A stretch of DNA of 57,430 nucleotides from Eutrophocola sp964490145 (GTDB lineage Bacteria; Pseudomonadota; Gammaproteobacteria; Pseudomonadales; Pseudohongiellaceae), in assembly GCA_964490145.1 (NCBI GenBank), contig CAZBBS010000007.1, positions 1 to 57,430 on the forward strand. The letters run 5' to 3'. Numbering within the stretch: the first letter of the stretch is position 1; every line of letters starts with the position of its first letter. Below, in pieces: positions 50,787 through 57,430 of the stretch. The translations under genes and the position numbers were made by a program. The notes below the pieces were generated by a model, which saw nothing but the letters and a program-made list of their open reading frames with translations, ran no database searches and was not told the origin of the DNA.

Positions 50787-52457
50787 GTGAACAAGTACGA
50801 CCACCGCAAATACAAGGCTTTCACTCCCGTTGCCTTGCCTGACCGCACCTGGCCAGACAAGGTCATCACCACTGCGCCGGCCTGGTGCAGCGTGGACCTT
50901 CGTGACGGCAACCAGGCTCTGATCGAGCCAATGTCTGTCGCCCAGAAACGGAAGCTGTGGGACCTGCTGGTGGACGTGGGCTTCAAGGAGATCGAAATCG
51001 GCTTTCCGGCTGCCTCCCAGCCTGACTATGACTTTGTCCGGTGGCTGATCGAGGAAAACAAGATTCCCGATGACGTCACCGTGCAGGTCCTGACCCAGGC
51101 CCGCAAACATCTGATCGACCGGACCTTTGAAGCGCTCAAAGGCGCCAAGCAGGCGATCGTTCATATGTATAACTCCACCTCGACAGTCCAGCGTGAACAG
51201 GTGTTCAAACTGGACAAGCAGGGCATCATCGACATTGCTGTCAACGGTGCCAAAGAGGTGCTTGCGGGCGCACAAAAAGCACCGGAAACCCATTGGCGCT
51301 TTCAGTACTCCCCGGAAAGCTTTACCGGTACCGAGCTGGAGTTTGCCGTGGAGATCTGTGATGCCGTCAACGATGTGTGGCAGCCCACGGTGGACAACAA
51401 GGTAATCATCAACCTGCCTTCCACTGTTGAGATGGCGACGCCCAACGTTTATGCCGACCAGATTGAGTGGTTCAGTCGCCGGGTGAAATACCGGGACAGC
51501 ATCATCCTGAGCCTGCATACCCATAATGACAGAGGCTGTGGAGTTGCCGCTTCCGAACTTGCCCTGATGGCGGGCGCCGAAAGAGTTGAGGGAACCTTGC
51601 TTGGCAATGGCGAACGTACCGGGAATCTGGACGTGGTCGTGATGGGCATGAACATGTACAGCCAGGGCATAGACCCCAAACTGAACTTCAGTGACATGGA
51701 CAGGATTACTTCGGTCGTCCGGGAATGCACGCAGATAGAGGTGCACCCGCGCCACCCATATGCGGGAAGCCTAGTATTTACGGCATTTTCCGGCTCTCAT
51801 CAGGATGCCATCAAGAAATGCCTGGACACCTATGACGAAGGGGACACCTGGGATATTGCCTACCTGCCCATTGATCCCCGGGATGTCGGCCAGACCTATC
51901 AGGACGTCATCCGCGTAAACAGCCAGTCTGGCAAGGGTGGCGTGGCCTATGTGATGGACACCAAGTACGGCTTCCAACTGCCGCGCTGGCTGCAGATCGA
52001 ATTCAGCCGGGTGGTCCAGCAGGCTGCTGAAAAATCCGGCCAGGAGATTTCACCAGCCCAGATCTGGGAATTGTTTCAGGCGGAGTACCTTAACCTGCCT
52101 TCACCGCTGCTGTTGAAAACCTTCTCCATCGAAAAAGCTGATCATGAAACCATTAGCGGGAAGATTGAACTGGAAGGCCAAACCTTTGATGTCAAAGGTC
52201 AGGGTTCGGGCATGCTTGAAGCCTTTGTGGATGCGTTTGAAAGCACCTTCGACATGGACCTGCAGATTCTGGAATATGGCGAACACGCCCTGAGTCAAAG
52301 CTCCAGCGCCGATGCGGTAACCTACCTGCAGCTTAAATATGAAGGTAAACGCTATACCGGTATTGCCATCGATGAGGACATCGTCACCTCATCCGTCAAT
52401 GCCCTGCTTAATGCCGTCAGCCAGATCCTGCATAACCGCCGTCTGGAAGCTGCCTGA
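50787..52457 (+). CDS. leuA: 2-isopropylmalate synthase
   Basis: First committed step of leucine synthesis: acetyl-CoA plus 2-oxoisovalerate. The 556-residue protein is the form common in Pseudomonas, with an HMGL-like TIM barrel (SVDLRDGNQAL with the metal Asp/Arg; SLHTHNDRGCGVA with the metal His pair) and a C-terminal LeuA regulatory domain (430-556) for leucine feedback. GTG 50787 is preceded by an AAGAGG site. leuB/C/D are not nearby. Confidence 0.96.
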   Translation: MNKYDHRKYKAFTPVALPDRTWPDKVITTAPAWCSVDLRDGNQALIEPMSVAQKRKLWDLLVDVGFKEIEIGFPAASQPDYDFVRWLIEENKIPDDVTVQVLTQARKHLIDRTFEALKGAKQAIVHMYNSTSTVQREQVFKLDKQGIIDIAVNGAKEVLAGAQKAPETHWRFQYSPESFTGTELEFAVEICDAVNDVWQPTVDNKVIINLPSTVEMATPNVYADQIEWFSRRVKYRDSIILSLHTHNDRGCGVAASELALMAGAERVEGTLLGNGERTGNLDVVVMGMNMYSQGIDPKLNFSDMDRITSVVRECTQIEVHPRHPYAGSLVFTAFSGSHQDAIKKCLDTYDEGDTWDIAYLPIDPRDVGQTYQDVIRVNSQSGKGGVAYVMDTKYGFQLPRWLQIEFSRVVQQAAEKSGQEISPAQIWELFQAEYLNLPSPLLLKTFSIEKADHETISGKIELEGQTFDVKGQGSGMLEAFVDAFESTFDMDLQILEYGEHALSQSSSADAVTYLQLKYEGKRYTGIAIDEDIVTSSVNALLNAVSQILHNRRLEAA

Positions 52458-52896
52458 TTTTTCTCCTGTCTGGCACCCTGATTGGGGTGCCAGATGTCTT
52501 TACTTCCTGGCTCGCATGAATTTTATTGTGCGCCCTGTTTCTTTAATCTACCATTCGCGCAAGATGGCATGAGGGGAATCCAGCCATCTGAAGCGGCCAG
52601 GCATCTGCCTTTCCGGATTAGCTACCGCTAGATGGAAAACAGGAAGATTTCAGTTGCCTGAATTACCGTACATTCTCCCCAGGTAGAAAATAGATAAGGA
52701 CAGGGCATTTCAAAGATCATGGCCAAATGGTTGGCATATCGGCGAACATTCATGGCGCCTTACAGGATTCTTTTCATAGCTCACATCATGGGTCATTTCA
52801 TGACACCAAAAGGGCCAATCTCCCCATTTTTATCTGACAAACCTCACACAAAACGCAAAAAATCTCCACTTTCCCGCCATTTCAGCCGGTTTTTCC
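52458..52896. other. Intergenic region downstream of leuA
   Basis: 439 bases. The first 36 bases contain the leuA terminator; beyond it I see no gene, RNA or repeat I can support. A 65-codon open frame near 52719 has no family features. Confidence 0.6.
52470..52493 (+). terminator. leuA terminator hairpin
   Basis: CTGGCACCC / GGGTGCCAG, a 9-bp perfect stem with a 6-base loop, 12 bases past the leuA stop. The following ATGTCTTTACTT is only moderately T-rich. Confidence 0.7.
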
Positions 52897-53124
52897 ATGA
52901 ACTCACCACATTTTGACAAGAATATGTTGCTGAAACTGGCAAAAACCCCGATGCCTTTCGGAAAATATCAAGGAAGAATGATCATTGACCTCCCCGAACC
53001 CTACCTTCTCTGGTTTGAACGCAAGGGCTTTCCAAAGGGTGAAATTGGCAATTTACTCCACCTAGCCCTCGAAATATCGGTTTCAGGATCAACTGATTTG
53101 GTAAAAAAGCTTAAATATGCGTGA
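52897..53124 (+). CDS. DUF3820 family protein
   Basis: 75 residues with the family core MPFGKYQGRMIIDLPEPYLLW, then FPKGEIGNLL. DUF3820 proteins are small and of unknown biochemical function; some have been labelled quorum-sensing-regulated virulence factors. Its coding sequence is visibly more AT-rich than its neighbours, and it overlaps the next start by 8 bases. Confidence 0.88.
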   Translation: MNSPHFDKNMLLKLAKTPMPFGKYQGRMIIDLPEPYLLWFERKGFPKGEIGNLLHLALEISVSGSTDLVKKLKYA

Positions 53125-53827
53125 AATTTGCAATTTAAAATCCACTTTACCTTTTTCTTATGAGATTTACCGATCCAGCCGTAAATCTTTAATAATTTGC
53201 GTAAAAAGTGGGAAAGTTATTGCAAGAGCACCCCGATATGCCTCGTCCAAGTGGATATATGATTTCATTTCTTCCAAACAGGACTGGATTCTGGATGAAC
53301 TGGCCAAGCAAAAAAGGCAGCTGCGACAGCGCCTGGTCATTGCTGACGGCCGTGAAGTGTCCTTCATGGGCAGGCCCCGTACCATTGTGGTCCTGATCAG
53401 CGCGCAGCCCTCCATCAGACTCACTCGGGATTTCCTGTTTATCTATACCAGGGATAAGAGCTCAGCGAAGCTGGAGAAAATGTTCAATGAATGGTTAAAA
53501 GACAAGGCGCGCGAGTATATGGCGGTTGAGACCATCAAGGTGGCCCGCCAGCTTGGGGTGAGCCATAAGCTCAAGGACGTGGTGTTTCGCAAGACCCGCT
53601 CAAAGTGGGGGCATTGCTGTCAGGATGGAACCATCCAGTACAACTGGTTGACCATGATGGCGCCAAAACCCGTGATTCACTACCTGATCGCACATGAATG
53701 CAGCCATCTGCGCTATATGAATCATTCAGCCAGGTTCTGGGCCACGGTTGAAAGTGTGTGCCCGGATTATCTCGACCTGAAAAGCTGGCTACACGAAAAC
53801 GGTCACCGGTTCTGGAGCCGGCAGTAA
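53117..53827 (+). CDS. YgjP-like zinc metallopeptidase-fold protein (DUF45 / M48-like)
   Basis: 236 residues. The C-terminal domain has HECSHLRYMNHSARFW, the HExxH zinc motif followed by the third ligand region, and TRSKWGHCCQDGTIQYNW, the conserved patch of this family. The function of the family is unknown beyond the protease-like fold. ATG 53117 lies inside the DUF3820 gene (8-base overlap), so the two are translationally coupled. The first 40 codons are AT-rich like DUF3820, the rest is not. Confidence 0.88.
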   Translation: MREICNLKSTLPFSYEIYRSSRKSLIICVKSGKVIARAPRYASSKWIYDFISSKQDWILDELAKQKRQLRQRLVIADGREVSFMGRPRTIVVLISAQPSIRLTRDFLFIYTRDKSSAKLEKMFNEWLKDKAREYMAVETIKVARQLGVSHKLKDVVFRKTRSKWGHCCQDGTIQYNWLTMMAPKPVIHYLIAHECSHLRYMNHSARFWATVESVCPDYLDLKSWLHENGHRFWSRQ

Positions 53828-53834
53828 TTCGCTG

Positions 53835-54527
53835 TTAAGCCTGACGCTCAAAAAGCAGGTCCCAGACGCCATGCCCAAGGCGGCGGCCACGCCGCTCAAA
53901 TTTGGTTTCTGCCCGCTCACCCGGTGGTGAAAACTGCCCTTCCCCTGCGACATTGCAGAAATCCGTCGAGCCGGACATCACTTCCATCATCTGCTCTGCA
54001 TAATTCTCCCAGTCAGTGGCAAGGTGCAATACACCGCCGACAGGCATTTTTACAGCAAGGCGACCGACAAAGTCAGGCTGGATCAGGCGACGTTTGTTGT
54101 GACGCTTTTTATGCCATGGGTCCGGGAAATAGATCTGAACACGATCCAGGGCCTGCCCGGCAAAACAGTTTTCCAGCACCACGGTAGCATCGCCCTGCAT
54201 CACTTTCAGGTTGCTCAGACCGCACTCATGAATGGCCCGAAGGATTGTGCCGATACCGGGTGGATGTACGTCGATCCCAATGTAGTTCCTGTCAGGATGC
54301 TCAGCGGCCATCTGCACCAGGGAATCGCCCATCCCGAAACCGATCTCGAAAACCAGGGGTGCCTGTCGTCCAAAAACCGCATTCAGATCAATAACACCCT
54401 GATCGATTTCCAGCCCGTAGAGCGGCCAGAGCCTATCCATGGCATCCTGCTGGGCGGGTGTCAGGCGTCCACCGCGCACCACGTAGCTACGAACAGGACG
54501 ATGCTTCTCCACAGATAAATCGCTCAC
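53835..54527 (-). CDS. trmB: tRNA (guanine-N7-)-methyltransferase
   Basis: Methylates G46 of tRNA using SAM. 230 residues: GFGMGDSLVQMA (SAM loop), YIGIDVHPPGIG, and the TrmB signature IYFPDPWHKKRHNKRRL. GTG 54527 has AAGGAG 5 bases upstream; the longer upstream frame overlaps the DUF423 gene and is not used. It is convergent with the YgjP-like gene (7-base gap). Confidence 0.96.
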   Translation of the reverse strand: MSDLSVEKHRPVRSYVVRGGRLTPAQQDAMDRLWPLYGLEIDQGVIDLNAVFGRQAPLVFEIGFGMGDSLVQMAAEHPDRNYIGIDVHPPGIGTILRAIHECGLSNLKVMQGDATVVLENCFAGQALDRVQIYFPDPWHKKRHNKRRLIQPDFVGRLAVKMPVGGVLHLATDWENYAEQMMEVMSGSTDFCNVAGEGQFSPPGERAETKFERRGRRLGHGVWDLLFERQA

Positions 54528-54529
54528 AC

Positions 54530-54907
54530 TTACTCCTTTACCATGCTGTATGCCAATATCGCCCAACCTGCCAGAAAAGCCACACCGCCAAACGGGGTGA
54601 TGAATCCCAGCACTGATATAGCGGTCACTGCCAGCAGGTACAGGCTGCCGGAAAACAGTACGATACCGGCCACAAGACACCAGGCACTGGCCACCAGCCG
54701 CTTCATGTCCGGGCAGGCTTTCAGGATCAGACCAATACCCAACAGGGCCAGTGTATGGAACATGTGATATTGCACAGCTGTCTGCCAGGTTGCCATCCGG
54801 GCCTGGGTCAACCGCTCTTCGAGACCATGAGCACCAAAGGCCCCCAGCAAAACCACAAGGAAGCCGTTCACGGCTGCCAGGAAAATAATCTGTTTCATGT
54901 TGTTCAT
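54530..54907 (-). CDS. DUF423 membrane protein (YgdD-like)
   Basis: 125 residues with four membrane helices and the family pattern FLVVLLGAFGAHGLEERL, WQTAVQYHMFHTLALL, and ITPFGGVAFLAGW. Function unknown. A second ATG lies 9 bases downstream. It precedes trmB by 2 bases on the same strand, so the two form an operon. Confidence 0.92.
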   Translation of the reverse strand: MNNMKQIIFLAAVNGFLVVLLGAFGAHGLEERLTQARMATWQTAVQYHMFHTLALLGIGLILKACPDMKRLVASAWCLVAGIVLFSGSLYLLAVTAISVLGFITPFGGVAFLAGWAILAYSMVKE

Positions 54908-54925
54908 TTCAAGTCTTGATCAAAT

Positions 54926-54954
54926 AAAAAAGCCGCCTCTAGGGCGGCTTTTTT
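54926..54954 (-). terminator. Terminator after rpoH
   Basis: AGCCGCC / GGCGGCT stem (7 bp perfect, extended by A-T pairs) with a 5-base loop and A/T runs on both sides, so it may work in both directions. It lies 28 bases past the rpoH stop and isolates rpoH from the DUF423 gene. Confidence 0.9.
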
Positions 54955-54981
54955 CCCGGCGATAAGGCCGGTTAACCTGCT

Positions 54982-55884
54982 TTATGCTGCCATGATGGCC
55001 TTGACCTTGTTCATGGCATTTTTTTCCAGCTGGCGAATACGTTCTGCGGAAACACCATATTCATCAGCCAGGTCATGCAGTGTGACCTTGTCATCGTTCA
55101 GCCAACGGCGGGTCAGGATGTCCCGGCTTCTTTCATCCAGGTTTTCCAGCGCCACGTACAGGCCGTCGGTGGAAATTTTTTCATAGTCATCCGCTTCAAC
55201 CATTCGTGCCGGATCAAAGCGGGTATCTTCCAGATACTGTGACGGAGCCTGGTAGGCCTCCTCATCATCAGCGTCTGCCGCCCCATCAAAGGAGGCATCA
55301 AAGGCGCCCATGCGGCCTTCCATCTGTAAAACCGTACTCGAATCAACGCCAAGATCAGATGCCACAGCATCCACCTCTTCCTGGGTCATCCAGCCAAGAC
55401 GCTTTTTGGAGCCACGCAGATTGAAGAACAGTTTGCGCTGGGCCTTGGTGGTGGCCACTTTCACAATGCGCCAGTTGCGCAGAATGAACTCATGCATTTC
55501 GGCCTTGATCCAGTGCACTGCAAAGGACACCAGACGCACACCCACCTCGGGGTTAAAGCGTTTGACGGCTTTCATGAGGCCCACATTGCCTTCCTGGATC
55601 AGGTCAGCCTCGGACAACCCGTAACCGGAATAGGTTTTGGCCATATGTACCACGAACCTCAAGTGAGCGAGCACTAACTTTCTCGCAGCATCAAGGTTAT
55701 CTTCATAGTAGTACTGGTTTGCCAGCTCCAGCTCTTCTTCAGCTGAAAGAATGGCAATACCGTTCACCGCTGAAATATAGGCGTTCAGGTCGCGGCCCGG
55801 AACCATGTTGTCCATGGCCAGAAGGGCTGTTCCCGTATTTCCTGTATTTACCGTGCTAGTCATTGCCTTGTTTTCCAGTGTCAT
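54982..55884 (-). CDS. rpoH: RNA polymerase heat-shock sigma factor (sigma-32)
   Basis: Directs transcription of heat-shock genes. The product has region 2 (DLIQEGNVGLMKAVKRFNPE, VRLVSFAVHWIKAEMHEFIL) and the RpoH box TTKAQRKLFFNLR that separates it from other sigma-70 members, plus region 4 with the helix-turn-helix ending VSAERIRQLEKNAM. Several in-frame ATGs exist; 55884 (300 residues, AAGG 4 bases upstream) is chosen, with 55863 (293 residues) nearly as likely. Further upstream ATGs would give an unusually long N-terminus. Confidence 0.95.
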   Translation of the reverse strand: MTLENKAMTSTVNTGNTGTALLAMDNMVPGRDLNAYISAVNGIAILSAEEELELANQYYYEDNLDAARKLVLAHLRFVVHMAKTYSGYGLSEADLIQEGNVGLMKAVKRFNPEVGVRLVSFAVHWIKAEMHEFILRNWRIVKVATTKAQRKLFFNLRGSKKRLGWMTQEEVDAVASDLGVDSSTVLQMEGRMGAFDASFDGAADADDEEAYQAPSQYLEDTRFDPARMVEADDYEKISTDGLYVALENLDERSRDILTRRWLNDDKVTLHDLADEYGVSAERIRQLEKNAMNKVKAIMAA

Positions 55885-56050
55885 AAGACCTTTGGTTTGC
55901 ATATCTTGCTTTTGCATTACGTCAGTTTTCATCCTATACGTAGCGCCGCAGCCGGCGGATTTTAACATCTATACCTTTAGACAGCCAAGTTCTGGAAATA
56001 TTCGAGGTTTTCCATAACGCCATGTTTTTATTAAGAAAATATTTTTTTAC

Positions 56051-56079
56051 CTAATAAGACACATAGCTACTCTTATCAA
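56051..56079 (-). promoter_or_regulatory. Probable rpoH promoter
   Basis: On the minus strand, TTGATA (56079-56074) and TATTAG (56056-56051) are separated by exactly 17 bases, giving a reasonable sigma-70 promoter about 170 bases before the start codon. Confidence 0.5.
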
Positions 56080-56237
56080 TATAGGCCTGATACCCGGTTT
56101 TTCAAGCCCCAAAAGGGCAAAAAATTGCAGCACCGGGCTCCATGTCGACTTCTCTCGCCGGCAGGTGCTGATATACCATTAGCGCCATCCATGACCCTGT
56201 GGCGCTTATGCTGCAATCATCACCTGTACAGCCACAA

Positions 56238-56259
56238 TTCCGACAAGTCTGTGTCGGAA
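56238..56259. promoter_or_regulatory. 22-bp perfect palindrome before the 56281 gene
   Basis: TTCCGACA-AGTCTG-TGTCGGAA, 8-base arms with a 6-base centre. Its right arm runs into the AAGGAA ribosome-site region, so it could be an operator for a dimeric repressor or an RNA hairpin that affects translation. Confidence 0.55.
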
Positions 56260-56280
56260 GGAAACCCTGGAAAGTCGACC

Positions 56281-56760
56281 ATGGACCTTAATACGCTGGC
56301 AAACATTGCCGAGATTCTCTCAGGGGCAGGTGTCATTGCCTCCCTCATCTTTGTGGGCTACGAATTACGTCAGAACACCCTGCAAAAACGCCTGGACAAC
56401 TGGTCACGCCAGGTTGACCGCTTCAGTGACATCTATGGCCGTGCCAGTGACCCGGTGTTGGGCGACCTGATCGCCCGGGGACGTGACAATTACCATGGCC
56501 TGACTGAAGGCGAAAAAATCCCCTTTGGCCACCATCTGGAACAGCTCTGTATTGCTCTGGAGGCCATGCTCCATGCCTCTGATGAAAACATCATCGGAGA
56601 AGGCGACATCATCCAGCTGTTCGAGAAACACATCATGTACCACATCGGCTGTCCGGGTGGACGTGCCTGGTACAGCGAATTCCAGCAGCAGCGCGGCTTT
56701 CCCCCTTTCATCACCGGCTATATCAATAAAACCCTGCAAAAGAACCAACCTCAATCGTGA
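56281..56760 (+). CDS. Small membrane-anchored hypothetical protein
   Basis: 159 residues. One N-terminal membrane helix (LSGAGVIASLIFVGYELRQNT) followed by a soluble, helical and charged domain. I have seen this layout repeatedly in marine gammaproteobacterial proteins annotated only as hypothetical, but I cannot name a characterised member. ATG 56281 is preferred over the upstream open frame, which crosses the palindrome. It ends 16 bases before the nitroreductase gene. Confidence 0.75.
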   Translation: MDLNTLANIAEILSGAGVIASLIFVGYELRQNTLQKRLDNWSRQVDRFSDIYGRASDPVLGDLIARGRDNYHGLTEGEKIPFGHHLEQLCIALEAMLHASDENIIGEGDIIQLFEKHIMYHIGCPGGRAWYSEFQQQRGFPPFITGYINKTLQKNQPQS

Positions 56761-56776
56761 GCTAAAAAGGATACCC

Positions 56777-57376
56777 ATGTTTGAAAAACCTGCTGATACC
56801 ATCTCCCCGGTCCATGACCTGATACTCAAGCGCTGGAGCGGCGTGGCCTATGATGCGTCACGGGATGTCGCTGTCGAAGATCTGGCCTCCCTGGCTGAAG
56901 CCGGCCGGTGGGCACCCTCCTGTTTTGGTGACCAACCCTGGCGCGTTCTGTTCTGCAACCGCAGTACCAGTGACCAGGCCTGGGAAAAAGCCTTCAACAG
57001 CCTGGGTGAGGGCAATCAGCCCTGGTGCAAGCAGGCCCCTGTCCTTGCCGTCATCTGTGCCGACACCCGGTTCTCCATGAACGATAAACCCAATGCCTGG
57101 GGGGCCTACGATACCGGAGCGGCTGCCATCAGTATCTGTCTGCAGGCCAGGCATCTGGGCCTGATGACCCACCAGATGGCCGGGTTCGATCCGGATGCCA
57201 TTCGCTCTGCTTTTACCATCCCTGAGCGATACCGCCCCATGGCCATGATGACCATCGGCTACCAGCTCCCTGAAGACCAGATTCCGGATGCCTTCCGGGA
57301 ACGGGAATTGAAACCCCGGACTCGCAAGCCCCGGGGCGAGATGTTCTTTCTGGATGGGTGGGGAGAAGGGATTTAA
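56777..57376 (+). CDS. Nitroreductase-family flavoprotein
   Basis: 199 residues with the FMN-binding layout of the family: LKRWSGVAYD at the N-terminus, LAEAGRWAPSCFGDQPWRVL, GAYDTGAAAISICLQARHLGL and MAMMTIGYQLPED. It probably reduces nitro or quinone-type substrates with NAD(P)H. AAAAAGGA lies 6 bases before ATG 56777. It is co-directional with the preceding gene, and the heptamer repeat begins 3 bases after its stop. Confidence 0.92.
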   Translation: MFEKPADTISPVHDLILKRWSGVAYDASRDVAVEDLASLAEAGRWAPSCFGDQPWRVLFCNRSTSDQAWEKAFNSLGEGNQPWCKQAPVLAVICADTRFSMNDKPNAWGAYDTGAAAISICLQARHLGLMTHQMAGFDPDAIRSAFTIPERYRPMAMMTIGYQLPEDQIPDAFRERELKPRTRKPRGEMFFLDGWGEGI

Positions 57377-57379
57377 GCG

Positions 57380-57430
57380 GAGGCAGGAGGCAGGAGGCAG
57401 GAGGCAGGAGGCAGGAGGCAGGAGGCAGGA
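57380..57430. repeat. Tandem heptamer repeat GAGGCAG, seven copies plus two bases, cut by window edge
   Basis: Same 7-bp unit and same orientation as the tract at 6229-6284. It runs off the right edge, so its full length and whether it has a complementary partner arm cannot be seen. Confidence 0.95.

Larger units (their letters stand above)
55885..56280. other. Divergent region between rpoH and the 56281 gene
   Basis: 396 bases. On the minus strand it holds the rpoH leader and promoter candidates (56051-56079; a second TAAAAT box about 90 bases closer). On the plus strand a perfect 8-6-8 palindrome (56238-56259) sits 21 bases before the next ATG. Confidence 0.65.

Noticed and set aside
52719..52916. 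65-codon open frame upstream of the DUF3820 gene
   Set aside because: No family features, overlaps the DUF3820 start region in another frame and has no clear ribosome site.
1..57430. tRNA, rRNA or known riboswitch genes
   Set aside because: I scanned the intergenic gaps for T-loop-like GGTTCGANNCC and cloverleaf patterns and saw none I could support; a covariance-model scan would be needed to exclude small RNAs.

Overview
The window is a chromosomal segment of a free-living gammaproteobacterium outside the Enterobacterales. No 16S or other marker gene is present, so the assignment rests on gene content and order: dnaB-alr-radA, orn divergent from rsgA and followed by psd, epmA/efp/epmB, the nudF-yqiB-cpdA-yqiA-parE-parC series divergent from tolC, a waaF-waaG-waaP LPS core cluster with hldE and waaA close by, cmoA-cmoB, a Pseudomonas-type leuA, and rpoH. 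An LPS outer membrane, heptose core genes and marine-type accessory families (M13 lipoprotein peptidase, DUF1348, DUF3820) suggest an Oceanospirillales/Cellvibrionales/Pseudomonadales-like lineage. I saw no rRNA, tRNA, CRISPR array, prophage or intact insertion sequence.

Layout. 1-5.0 kb: replication and repair genes (partial dnaB, alr, a GFA-fold protein, radA, a three-repeat DnaT-like protein). 5.0-11.6 kb: small accessory genes, a heptamer-repeat element, a two-gene membrane plus spermidine-synthase-like pair, a DMT exporter and a PepO-type lipoprotein peptidase. 11.6-18.5 kb: orn, rsgA, sulfurtransferase, psd, an RDD protein and the complete EF-P set (efp, epmA, epmB). 18.5-24.7 kb: a signalling island with a degenerate GGDEF/EAL protein resembling FimX, a membrane protein with a degenerate class III cyclase-like domain, a receiver protein with an unusual insertion, and a convergent histidine kinase with a GNAT-like N-terminus. 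24.8-33.8 kb: parC, parE, yqiA, cpdA, yqiB, nudF and divergent tolC, whose promoter carries a palindrome typical of TetR operators.

33.8-44.7 kb is mostly envelope biogenesis: waaA, an FAD oxidoreductase, an aldo/keto reductase, hldE, a lipid A acyltransferase fused to a kinase-like domain, a GT-C-type membrane protein, waaP, waaG and waaF. 44.7-47.6 kb holds an orphan GspE/PilB-type ATPase and a RAYT/Y1-like transposase-family protein with an altered HUH motif. 47.7-57.4 kb holds cmoB, cmoA, a HIT protein, an Lrp-type regulator, leuA, DUF3820, a YgjP-type metalloprotein, trmB, a DUF423 membrane protein, rpoH, a small membrane protein and a nitroreductase.

The strongest leads for undescribed biology are (i) the 18.5-24.7 kb signalling island, in which a CqsS/PhcR-like kinase has a GNAT/acyl-synthase-like domain where a sensor is expected and sits beside two apparently catalytically dead second-messenger proteins; (ii) the lipid A acyltransferase/pseudokinase-like fusion; (iii) a dispersed element with 30-bp inverted ends, whose heptamer arms are expanded at one locus and possibly at the right window edge; and (iv) several perfect palindromes at gene starts.
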